Shown in pieces: positions 26,940 to 37,000 of a stretch of DNA of 64,000 bases. Origin of the DNA: Mycobacterium sp. 3519A. Lineage in GTDB: Bacteria; Actinomycetota; Actinomycetes; Mycobacteriales; Mycobacteriaceae. The notes under the pieces are model-generated. The model was not told the DNA's origin and made no database searches. It saw only the letters and a list, made by a program, of their open reading frames with translations. The stretch lies in contig NZ_OESG01000014.1 in the NCBI RefSeq assembly GCF_900240945.1, positions 988,923 to 1,052,922 of the forward strand, read 5' to 3'. Position numbers and translations under genes: made by a program. Each line of letters begins with the position of its first letter. Position 1 is the stretch's first letter.

Positions 26940-27251
26940 GTCGGACACGTCCTGCAGTGTGGTGTGCCGAAACGCAAACGACATCGCCTCATTCACTTCA
27001 CCGGTGGTCGCTGACGGTGCATCGTGAATGTTCGCGACGAACTATGGATAGGAAACCGCGTTCAACCTGCGCTGCGCGCATATGTTGTTCGATCATGCTG
27101 ATCGGTGATCCCTCGGATGGCGGTATCTGATTCGTGAGTTCACTGTCACATCGGTATTCCCATGCTGCGACAGCCAATATCGCTGGTGTCGGTGACGGCA
27201 TGCGACGCATTCACTTCGCCCATTTCGCGGCGCTAGTGGAGGGGTGTGGCG
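26940..27251. other. intergenic region upstream of the giant gene
   Basis: No gene found in 312 bases. The end (27236-27244, GTGGAGGGG) provides the ribosome binding site for ATG 27252. It likely contains the promoter of the giant gene, but I see no confident -35/-10 pair. Confidence 0.4.
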
Positions 27252-28406
27252 ATGGGCATTGAGATGCCACCCGAGCTGCAGTGGCTGTCGTATCTTGCGG
27301 GTAGTTCCTGGCCGCAGGGCGATGAGACGCAGTTGTTTTCGATGTCGGAGGTGTTCAAAACCGCGGCCGACGAGCTGCGCGACTTAGTGCCGGAGTTGAG
27401 TAAGGTCCGGCGCGAGACGTTGTCAGTGTTGGTGGGGGATACCGCGGATGCGGCGGACAAGCAGTTTCGGATGTTGTTCGACGGCGATTATTCAGTCGAA
27501 AAACTGGCCGACGCGGTCGACGAATTGGGGGGCTTGTCGTACAAGACGGGCGGAGAGCAGATTGAGTACAACAAGCTCGTTGTGATCTCGACCCTGGCAG
27601 TTACGGCCTTCTTTATTTTCCTTTACATCGCCGAGGCATCGATAACGGATGGGTTTTCGCTGACCTGGATCCCACCGCTGGAGCAGTTGACGGCGGCGAG
27701 TTTGCGGAAGGCGCTGGAGGAGGCCTTGGCGCGGTTGTGGGCGTCATTGGTGGAAGCGACGACGAAGACCGGAGTTCGCAAACTGGCGCGTGAGGTCAGT
27801 GAGGAGGTGGTTGAAGAGACGGTCACAGAGCTGGTGCAAGAGTTCGCGATTGAGAAATATCAGGCGGGCAAGGGGCATCGGCACGGGGTGGATTGGGGGG
27901 CCGTCGGCAAGAACGCATTTTCGGGTGCGGCAGGTGGTGCCGGCGGTGCCGCGGCGCATAGACCGGTTTCGGAAGTTGTGGGTCACCATGAGTCGTTGGT
28001 GGGGAAAGTCGTCAAAGGTGGTGTGACGCAATTCTCCACCGGTGTGGTCGGCAATGTGACGGGGTCGTTGGCTGGCGGCGGTGGATTGTCGGCGTTGTCG
28101 ATTTTGGGCGGGTCGTCCTCCTCGGCGTTGGAGGGCACGTTCCACGCGGTGTCGCAGGCAACGAGACCGGTGGGGGCGGCGCGGGCAACTCCGAGCCTGT
28201 TACCAGGACGGGCAACGGTAACGGCAGCGCAACCGGCTCCGGCATCCGTCGCGGCAGCGGTGCTGCTGGTACCGGCCACGCGCTTAGCGGTACCGGATCG
28301 GGCACCCGCTCGGGTTCTCTCACCGGCGCCGGCACGAATCGACGTGTGGGTGCTGATTCGGGCAGTAATCGTGATGCCGGTAATCACACAGCCGATGGTG
28401 GCGTAG
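27252..28406 (+). CDS. giant ESX polymorphic protein, segment 1: WXG100-like N-terminal domain with membrane segment (frameshifted)
   Basis: 384 residues as given. ATG 27252 is preferred over GTG 27246 because the GGAGGGG site is better spaced. Residues 1-110 match the WXG100-like, CpnT-type N-terminal domain of type VII toxins: MPPELQWLSYLAGSSWPQGDE, two long helices, and GEQIEYNKL. A transmembrane helix follows (residues about 112-135, STLAVTAFFIFLYIA), then a helical region (DWGAVGKNAFSGAAGG) and a glycine-rich linker. About 307 codons in, at the G run 28172-28176, the frame loses the Gly/Ser linker composition and becomes Pro/Val/Ala-rich, ending at 28406. The proper reading continues in the -1 frame (segment 2). 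This domain targets the whole protein to the ESX machine by analogy with CpnT. Confidence 0.75.
   Translation: MGIEMPPELQWLSYLAGSSWPQGDETQLFSMSEVFKTAADELRDLVPELSKVRRETLSVLVGDTADAADKQFRMLFDGDYSVEKLADAVDELGGLSYKTGGEQIEYNKLVVISTLAVTAFFIFLYIAEASITDGFSLTWIPPLEQLTAASLRKALEEALARLWASLVEATTKTGVRKLAREVSEEVVEETVTELVQEFAIEKYQAGKGHRHGVDWGAVGKNAFSGAAGGAGGAAAHRPVSEVVGHHESLVGKVVKGGVTQFSTGVVGNVTGSLAGGGGLSALSILGGSSSSALEGTFHAVSQATRPVGAARATPSLLPGRATVTAAQPAPASVAAAVLLVPATRLAVPDRAPARVLSPAPARIDVWVLIRAVIVMPVITQPMVA
28172..28176 (+). other. G5 run at the first frame break of the giant gene
   Basis: Before this run the protein-like frame is that of 27252; after it, the frame of 28346 continues a Gly/Ser/Thr-rich linker (VTRTGNGNGSATGSG). 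Adding one G joins them exactly. A base lost from a homopolymer by sequencing, replication slippage or an inactivating mutation would all look like this. Confidence 0.8.
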
Positions 28407-31078
28407 CGGCTGGCAGCAATAGCGGTGCCGCTCGCAGTGTCGACGGCACTGGACAGGTCGTGAGTGGTGCGAGTTCGCAACCGAGTACCCGTGTTGCCGG
28501 TGATGGCAGTCGCGCCGAGGGATCGGTGATCGATGGCGGGCTGACCGTCAGAGGCGAGTCGGGTACTGGCAGCACCGGCGGTGGGTTCGATGTGGTTGGA
28601 CACGTCGACGGTGGTCAGCAACTCGAATTCACGGGTCCGGCCAGTGGGGCCGGTGAACGGCTATTGGGTGGGGTCGGCGCTGACGTTTCTGGCGGGCCGT
28701 CGCCGCGCGGTGCGGTGCCCAATGCCGTTGGCGGCGTGAGGAACCCGGCGTTCTCCGGTGATGGGACGCCTTCGACCGCGGTGGACTCGGCAGGTGGCGC
28801 GCCGGCTGCAGCTTCAGATCGTGCCGGGTCGGTGTCTTCGGGGTCGGCCGCAGACCGGTGGACTTCTGATAGCGGTGCAGCGGTGCAGCCATCTTCGCGA
28901 GTCAGCGACGCCGATCAAGGTGTGGCAGTGCCGCGGGCGCAGGTTGTCTCCGGCGAGGCGTCGCCAAACCTAGGGGCGACGACCTCCCCCAAGCCAATGG
29001 AACACGTTGTGGGCCTGGGCGATACCTCGTCTACCCAAGCGCATGTCGGCCCGTCTGAATTGCCTGCCAGTACGACCGCGGGTGAAGCAGTCATTACCCA
29101 ACGCGCATATCGGGACGCCGTTGTTGCCTCGGTCCAGAAGTCGCTGGCGACATCTGGCTTAGATGATGCGGCGGGTCGGGTGCAGACGGCCCTGAGCGAG
29201 TTGGCTGCGGCGGGACGGCTCCGAGAGGCGAAAAACACCCCGCAGCTGCAGGACATGTTGCGCAACCAGGTGCTGGCACACGACCCCCGTGTGCCCCTGC
29301 GTGGTGGTGGTGGGTTGTTGGAGTCTTCGGGTGATGACGCGGTGGTGCCGGGTGTGGGTGTTGCTGGCACGTCGCGTCTTGGCGGTGTGGCTAATGCGGT
29401 GTCGCATGGCGGATCTGTTGAACGGCGTGATGATCCGGTGTTGGGTGTTGATGCGGCTGGTTATCCGCCTGAGCCGTATCTGCCGGTGTCTGAAGAAGTG
29501 GGGTCGGTCAGCGAGGGTGTGGACGCCGGCACCGATGATGGTGAGCGGGTCGGGGACGTCGGTGTTGAGGCCGACGGTGTGGTTGATCAACAACCGTCCG
29601 GTGACGCGTTTGCCGCGCACGACGGTGCTAGGGGTGTGTCCTGGTTGGACAGGTCCGAGGGTCGGCCCGGTTTCGCTGAGGTCAATCCTGGGTTTTCGGG
29701 TTTCGCGGGTGGGGATGTCGTAGCGCTGTTGGGCGGCGGTTGGGATGTTCGGTCGGGGTTGGCCAGGATGCTGCAGCGCGCCGGGGATGGTAGCGCTGGG
29801 GTGCGTGGTGATGTCGAGTTCGTGTTGAGTTCGTTGCGGACTTCAGACAATGTCGACGCGTTGCGCTCAGCGGTCGATGATGCGGTGCAGGTGCTGAGCG
29901 ATCGCGGGATCGGGACCCGCGAGCAGTTGGTGGATGTGTTGGCCGATGCGAGTTGGTATGACTTCTACACCCGTCTGTGGCATGGGTTGGCCAGTGGGTT
30001 GCCGTTTGCGGCGTCTTCGGCGTGGGTGGATGCTCATCTGGGGTCCGCGGTCGCTGACGCCATCGCCAGAGTGCACCCGGAGTGGGCCGATTGGCGCGTG
30101 CAACTGGTCGCCGGCATTGGGTTGTCGGCGTTTCAGTCGGTGGGCAACGTTGCTGCTGGCGGGTCGCGGGAGGCCTCGTTTGCCGACGCGTACCTGACCC
30201 GGCCACCGGTGGGGCTGCTTCCCGAGGAATTGCGCGGTATCAACACCGATGAGGCGTGGTCGGCTTCTAAGGCCGCTGCCTGGGATGTGGTGTACAGCTA
30301 TGGAATTGAGTCCGATGTTGGCGTGCGGTTGTTGCCGGCGCTGGTGTTGGAGGGGTTGGGGCGTCATCAGCAACGCGTGTTGGTCGACAAGATCACCGAC
30401 GCCAGCGGGGCGTTGATCGCCGGGGGACTGCGGGGATTGGTCTACAGTCACCGTCGCGACGTCACCGATGGCCGGGCTGGGCTGCAATTCTTCTTGGCCC
30501 GTTCAGATTTGGGTGAGCAGATTGATTTCCTGCGCGGGTCGCGGTGGGAGAAGTTCTCCAGCGGATTGAACCGGGCGGGTCTGTATGTCTCCAACCACAT
30601 TCCCTCGCGCCGTGAGGTGCAGGCGCCCGCACCCCGCTGGGTGCCGCGGCCGCTGCGGCCCGCGTTGCAAGCGGTGCGTCCCTACGTGCCGTTAGGTGTC
30701 GAACGCGCGTTTTTCACCACTCCGGGCTGGGTGTCACACACCAGTCTGGGGCTGGGAGTGGCGCCGGTGTCGTATGTGAATCCGACCATCACACCGCCGT
30801 TGTTGACGCCCTATGTCGGGGAGCGGGCGGCCAACACCATTTCGTTGGTGGCCAAATACATTGGGCTTGCCGTGGTGTTCTGGGGATGGGGCGCCGCGGT
30901 GACGTACACCTCGCTGAGGTCGCTGGCGTCGTTGACACCGTTTCGCACGTTCTTCTCCAGTGGACCCTCACGACTAGAAGCCGGCCTGGACCAACCACCT
31001 GCGACCCTGATCCCACTGGCCCCAGCCAGCACCACCCCCGCCCCACATCAGCACCGCCTGCGGATCACGATGGTTTAG
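28346..31078 (+). CDS. giant ESX polymorphic protein, segment 2: linker and helical/membrane region (frameshifted)
   Basis: The open frame from 28346 runs 910 residues, but codon composition is protein-like already from about 28177, so its start codon is probably not used. Residues 1-230 are a Gly/Ser/Thr/Asp linker. From about 250 a helical segment appears (QRAYRDAVVASVQKSLATSGL), then a second linker, then a folded part from about 455 (GFAGGDVVALLGGGWDV) to 800 with SWYDFYTRLWHGL and GIGLSAFQSVGNVAAGG. Hydrophobic helices near 860-890 (LVAKYIGLAVVFWGWGAAVTY) look membrane-associated. It resembles the region that follows the N-terminal domain in large actinobacterial type VII toxins. The frame runs into a stop at 31078 just after the C run at 31035-31039, where the -1 frame continues as segment 3. 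Confidence 0.7.
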   Translation: MGADSGSNRDAGNHTADGGVAAGSNSGAARSVDGTGQVVSGASSQPSTRVAGDGSRAEGSVIDGGLTVRGESGTGSTGGGFDVVGHVDGGQQLEFTGPASGAGERLLGGVGADVSGGPSPRGAVPNAVGGVRNPAFSGDGTPSTAVDSAGGAPAAASDRAGSVSSGSAADRWTSDSGAAVQPSSRVSDADQGVAVPRAQVVSGEASPNLGATTSPKPMEHVVGLGDTSSTQAHVGPSELPASTTAGEAVITQRAYRDAVVASVQKSLATSGLDDAAGRVQTALSELAAAGRLREAKNTPQLQDMLRNQVLAHDPRVPLRGGGGLLESSGDDAVVPGVGVAGTSRLGGVANAVSHGGSVERRDDPVLGVDAAGYPPEPYLPVSEEVGSVSEGVDAGTDDGERVGDVGVEADGVVDQQPSGDAFAAHDGARGVSWLDRSEGRPGFAEVNPGFSGFAGGDVVALLGGGWDVRSGLARMLQRAGDGSAGVRGDVEFVLSSLRTSDNVDALRSAVDDAVQVLSDRGIGTREQLVDVLADASWYDFYTRLWHGLASGLPFAASSAWVDAHLGSAVADAIARVHPEWADWRVQLVAGIGLSAFQSVGNVAAGGSREASFADAYLTRPPVGLLPEELRGINTDEAWSASKAAAWDVVYSYGIESDVGVRLLPALVLEGLGRHQQRVLVDKITDASGALIAGGLRGLVYSHRRDVTDGRAGLQFFLARSDLGEQIDFLRGSRWEKFSSGLNRAGLYVSNHIPSRREVQAPAPRWVPRPLRPALQAVRPYVPLGVERAFFTTPGWVSHTSLGLGVAPVSYVNPTITPPLLTPYVGERAANTISLVAKYIGLAVVFWGWGAAVTYTSLRSLASLTPFRTFFSSGPSRLEAGLDQPPATLIPLAPASTTPAPHQHRLRITMV

Positions 31079-34000
31079 CACGGTCGAGCGATGCGAATTC
31101 CTCAGCCAATGGCGTTGTTGCGGTTGCGGGTCGCCAGGGCCAGAACGCGCGCCTCGATGGGGCCACCCATCCTTCAGCCCCGCATCGGTCGACGCTGGTC
31201 GGGAACGCCGCGACACCAAATCCATTCGGGCGCACAGGTTCCGACGATGCCACGGCGCAACAACAGCTCGACGATCGTGAGGATGGCTCACAATCGGGTC
31301 GCGGCGATGACGCCGAATCCACAGACCAGTCCTACGACGAATTGATCGCCTACAACCTCGGTGTCCGTAAGTGGCTGGAAGGACTAACAGAGCACACCTT
31401 TCGCGACGTCGCGCGAGAGACACCGGTCACGCTCAGCGAGGTGCTGCCCCAACAGCACTGGTGGCGGCTATTCATCGACGCCAAGGATCACCAAGACGCC
31501 CTCGCCCACTTCCCAGACGACCCTGGCTCGCTCTATGACAATGACGAATCGCGCGGCTTCCGCGACGACATGCAACACGCATACACCGTGCTACTCAACG
31601 ACCGCGCCGTACTGCGGCGGCGGCTGGACTGGTCGGAATATCAAAGTATGCATGCGCTGGCCACCGCCAACGCCCGGCGCGGCAGGGAGTTTGATTTCGG
31701 CCGCAGCGGCGCGCTTTTCACCTTGCACGGCACGGCCCATGCGCCCGGCACCGACCGGTTAGCGACAGACCTCCTCGAGGAAGAACTCGCTGGCCGCCCC
31801 CTAATCACCCAAAGTGACCCGTCATCTTTGTCGCGGGAAGCGGCCCGCGACGCCATCGTCACCGCCTTCCCCGACGAGGACGGGTACGTGGCGATCACAA
31901 CGGTGTATCCGGCCGACCGGCAGCCTGACTTGGTGAATGCGGTGTTCAACCGCTATTACCAGGACATCGATAACGCGTCCAGCGAGGATGATCAGTTGCG
32001 GGCCGTCGCGCGGGCGGTGCGCACCCTGCACGTCATGCACTCCTTCCGGGATGGCAACGGGCGCCTCAATGTCTACCTGCTGCTGCCACGGTTACTGCAG
32101 TCCAACGGTTTTCGTCCCGTCATCACCCCGGCGATGGAGTCGCTGTTCTCCGGCGGCTTCTCGGTGGATCAGATCGCGACAGCTTTGCGATGGAGCCAGG
32201 ACCGCGATCTGACCATCGGCCTCGACGACGTGAATGCGCGCAGCTCCTCACTCGATGATGAGCACATCGCCGAAAACCGGAATCTAGGGCCGGTGGACTT
32301 GGCCGGCAGCCAGCGGGAAGACGACACTGGGGTTTCACCGGTCGATCACCCGCACCGGCCACGGCCCACCGGTGCGGATTCGGGCGCGTCGGCCATTCGT
32401 GGCGATGGCGCTGTTCAGGGGCGGCTGCAGGTGCCCGCCGACGGTTGGTGCTTGTTGTACTCCGTCTTGGTGAGCACACCGCCGCAGCTGTGGCCGCCGG
32501 AGGTGTCTTCGGATGCGGGCGCTGCGCATACGGCGATCCTCGAGCAACTCCCCCCGCCGACACGCCTCGATGCCCGAGCCGTCCAGGCGCCGCCGCAAGC
32601 TTCGGCGCCGCTGCGTGGGGCCGCCGCGGCACTGCGGAATCTGGTGCGGCAGTGGGTGGCCGCACGCGATCCCGCTGCATTGCCCCGCGATGTCGTCGAG
32701 CAGTTCCGCCGCAGCGACTCGCAGATGGCTCAGGTGAATAGGTTCTCGCGCAACGCAGATCGTGATGCGCTGCGGACGCGGCTGACCGAAGCCGGAGTGA
32801 CCACGGTGCGGGAACCGCACTGGCTGCCCGAACCGCTGATCGCCGCGCTCTACACGAGCGTGCAGGGCGGGCCACCCGCCGAGAACGGTGAGCCCGAGGC
32901 CGGCACTGCTCCAAGCACGCGTCAGCAATTCGAGTATCTGCAACACCGCGGGCTCTTGCCGGCATTGGCCGATCTCGACATCGACGACCTGCGCACTGCC
33001 GTCCAGGACACTCATGCCCAGCGGCCACTCACCAGCGAAGAGCATCAATCGCTGATCAACGCCATCGACAACTGGCAGTCAGCCAGAGCCGGCTGGAACA
33101 CCGCCTACGGGGAAATGTTTCCCGGGCTGGTGGCCCACGCCTTGGGCGTACAGCTACACAATGTTGAGCTCGGTGGGATGCGGATCGCCGGCCCCGAGGA
33201 CGGCCATGTGATTGCGGTGTCCTACAACGGGCGCGATCACTACGACGGCACCGGTGCGTTGGCTTCCCCTGACTCACGGCCCGATTCCGCGACTCCTTCG
33301 ACCGAGGACGGCGATCGGCGTGACGAACCTGCCGCCGGCGACGGCGCCGGGTCACTCAACACACCGCGCCGCGATCAAGCCAGCAGCGACGACCGAAGTG
33401 CCGCAGAAGATTTCGATCCGGCTACTGGGCGCCGCGGATCTCGCGTCGACGAAGCTTCAGGGCTGTCCCGACCTCTCGATACCTCCAGCGGTGAGCCAGC
33501 GGAGCAGGCCGGGCCGATGCCGCACCCCGCTCCGGCCGCGTCCCCGCACCGGTCGACCTCGCCCGAGCCCGTCATGCCTGGCGCCTATCCGGACCCCGAC
33601 ACCGATGTGGAGGCCCATGCGCAGGAGCCGGAGTCGATCGCCCGGTTCCCATCCGATTTGGCCGGAATGGCCGAGGTGGCCAGGGTGTCGCGTGAGCGCG
33701 TCATCGACGTCGGCACCGTCGCCGCGCTGATCAACAAGCGCCGTTACGGACCGCGCGCCGAGCTTTCCGGCCAGGTGGCCGGCAGCCACGCCGAGGTGGC
33801 CGAGGCGTTCACCGACGACGACCTCAATGCCTTCATGCACGCTGCCGGGCTCAGTCAACACGACATCGACAAAATCAAGTCAACGACTTACAAGTCCGGT
33901 CTGGTCTACCCGGGGGCAACATTTCCGGGCACCGTTCTGCAATACGTCATGGCCCCTTACATCAGCCTGACCCGCGGGTCGTTCGCGGGGCTGGGGGCCA

Positions 34001-37000
34001 GCGCGGCGGCAGTATTGACCTCGATCGGCACCGCCGCGATGGCCCAGCCGGCGGTGATCACCCTGTCCGAACAGCTCGCCAAAGGCAACGGCCCGTTCAT
34101 CGAGGTCGACAAGACCAAGATCAACTATCAGACGCGGTTGTCGCAGGCCTCTGAGGAAGCCAATGCGGCCAGCCAGCACTACGCGGCCACCGCGACAGAG
34201 TTCAAGAATTACGCCGACCGTTTTGCGGACATGTCTGCTGATCAACTCCGAGAACGGTTGTTGGCGTTGCCAACTACGGAGCGCGAGCTTCTGCGGCAGC
34301 TCAGCACCGCCGTCGTCGAGGCCAGAGCTCGGCTACACGCCAAACAGGAACAGCTCTTCTCCGCGCAGGGCGGACTGCAGCGACAAAAGGAAGGCACCAC
34401 TCAGCAGCTGCCGGTGCGGGTGCTGCGATCCCCGCTGTCCACGTTATGGGGCCTCTTGTCAGGCGTGTCGCCGCAAGTGGCCGCGGCCACCGGAGCACGC
34501 GCCCAGCTTCTGACGTCGACTCAGTTGTATGGATTCGCTGTCCTGCTCAATCTGGCACTTCAGGGGTATGGACACCACTCCGCAGGCGGCGACGAGTACA
34601 GCAAGGTCAAGTTCAAGGTCCAGCTCAACATCATGTACGCCGATTTGCTCAACGACATCGGCCACGGGCAGTGGGAGCGAGGGGACGAGATCACCGCCGA
34701 CGGCATCGACGCCGCCAAGGTCCGCAAATTGTTCTCCTCACCACCCGAAGCGATCGGCAAGGTGGTCCACAAGCTCTACAAACCCCAACTCGACACTGTG
34801 GCCGATGCGCAGAAAGACGCCTTACAAACCCAACTCGACCTGCTCGACCATGATCAGTTCGACCAGTTGGACCCCACCCATCCGATCGCCCAGGCGATGC
34901 TCGACGCCAGTAGTCCGCGACGATGGCTGGGCCTGGTCGGACGCGAGGCATGGAGCAAATACACAGGACCGGAATTACAAGCCCAGCACGTGCAGCGCTT
35001 CAGCCAAACCTTTCACGGCGGGGTGTTCGGGTCAGCAGGATCGGTTCTGCTGCCACGCGGGATAACCGCCCACTTCGGCGGTTCCTCTCACACCCCCAGA
35101 TACGTGACCGGGATCCTGGCTGGTGTCTCGGCATTCTTCGCCTACATCGGCGCGGCCACCCAATACAAGAGCGCCGTACAGAAGAACAACAACAAAGAAG
35201 TCAAGCCGCCCTACAGCGTGCCCCGACAACTGAGCGAAGGCATGCGCGCCGGCGTGCTGCTCATCGAGGAAGACACCGTAGCCAAACGCGTGGGCGAGCT
35301 CAGCGCACAAGCCCTCACCGAACACCAGCCCACGGCCCAGCACGCCCGAACCCTGCGCGACGCACTCGACGCCACCGGCCGGCCGGCAGAGCAACCTGGC
35401 GTGACCGACCAACCCACGGACCCACAAGCCGCGCAGGACAGCGCTGCTGACGTACCCTCGCGACCTCACTCCGGTCCGCCCGACCCGCGCGCCGGCCTCT
35501 CATTTACCCGCCACACCACCGAGGATGGCCTGTCGCCATTGGCGGCCGACGCCCCGCTGACATCCGAGGTGGTGAGCCGCGATGAGTCGATGGTGGGCGG
35601 TGAGTCGTCGTCGGTGGCGTCGCTGTCCGGACAGGATCGGTGGGATGCTGCGCCTGAGTGGTTGCAGTGGGGGGCGATCGCGGCGCAGTGGGCAACGGCT
35701 GACTCGCCGGGTGAGCTGACGGGGCGTGGCGCGGTCGATCCTGTTGACGGGGCGGGAGCGGAGTCGGGAGGGGTTGCGCCCGTTGCGGATTCCTCGGGAT
35801 CGTTCAGTGACGATGAGGGCGACGGTATATCCCACCAGCCCGGGGAATCGCTGATAGCTCAATGGCCGGCCGAAGGCGCCTTCCACACTGTGTATAACCA
35901 CAACATCGACGTGTGGCGTCGGGGTGTCGTCCGGCCTGCGAAAAAGCCTTATTTGAGTGTGGATTTCGAGCCGCGGCAGCGTGTACTGGAAGAAGCGACA
36001 CCTGAACTGCGGACGATGGCGGGGGATCTGCGCTATGTCATCGACGGTGGTGAGTTTGAAAACGTCGAGGTGCACTTTGAGGGCGGGGGTGCTCGCTGGG
36101 GAAGTAGCGCGGGGCGCGATCGCGCGGCCTCAGTGCGCGCGCACCTCATCGCGTTGGTCGATGAAGCCGCCGGGATCACCTGGCATCCTGCGACCAGCCG
36201 CGGCACCGGCCGCACGGCTTCGCCTGTGGCTGAAGGTTACTACGGTCCTCAGCAGGTCCTTGTCTGGTGGACGGCCACCCCGAAAGCCCCGACCAACGGC
36301 GACAACGCCCCGCAGGTGAGTTTGGCCGTCGAGCAGCCAAATTCAAGTGTCGATGGAGAACAGCTGGACTGGTACGAACTCGACGTTGCTTACCGCACGC
36401 TTGCGCACGGCCTGAGCGATTACGTCGAACGGGCACCGGCCGCCGAGGTGTCAGATCGACGGCGCTGGCACCTCACGGTTCATCCCCGCAACGAGCGAGA
36501 CGAGCTGAGCGGTGAAGCCGTGGAAGAACTGGTGGACGAATACTCTTCCATCGAATTCACTAAGTGGTGGGACATCGTGACGGGTCACGATACGGGCGTC
36601 GTTGCCGAGGGCGTCGACGATCACACGCTGCGCCGACTCTTGCAGCCCGCCCAGCGTGACGCCTATCCGGAGATCGACACCTATCTCAACCGCAACGACA
36701 AGTCCATTCACGCCGACGTCAACGCCTACCCCATGAAAGAGCCGGTGAGGCACGCCGGCGTCTATCTGGAGTTCTACTCCTCAGCGACTGACGCCTCGGC
36801 ACCGCGGCGCCGCGAACTCGTGCTGAACACGCTCGCCGCACTGGACGCCGCCGGATATGAGTTACCCCCGAAGCTCGAGGTGGCCCTGTGGCAGTACCAC
36901 CGCCGAGTCACCGTCACAACGAGGGTCAACGCCAACGGCGAGACGGCACTCGACATTCGGGCGAATGCGGTGGGCGACCGAGTCGGCAGATTCGATCACG

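Noticed and set aside
28150..28180. Programmed -1 ribosomal frameshift as cause of the first break
   Set aside because: There is no X-XXY-YYZ heptamer and no clear downstream stem-loop; a base lost from the G run explains it more simply. Not excluded by experiment.
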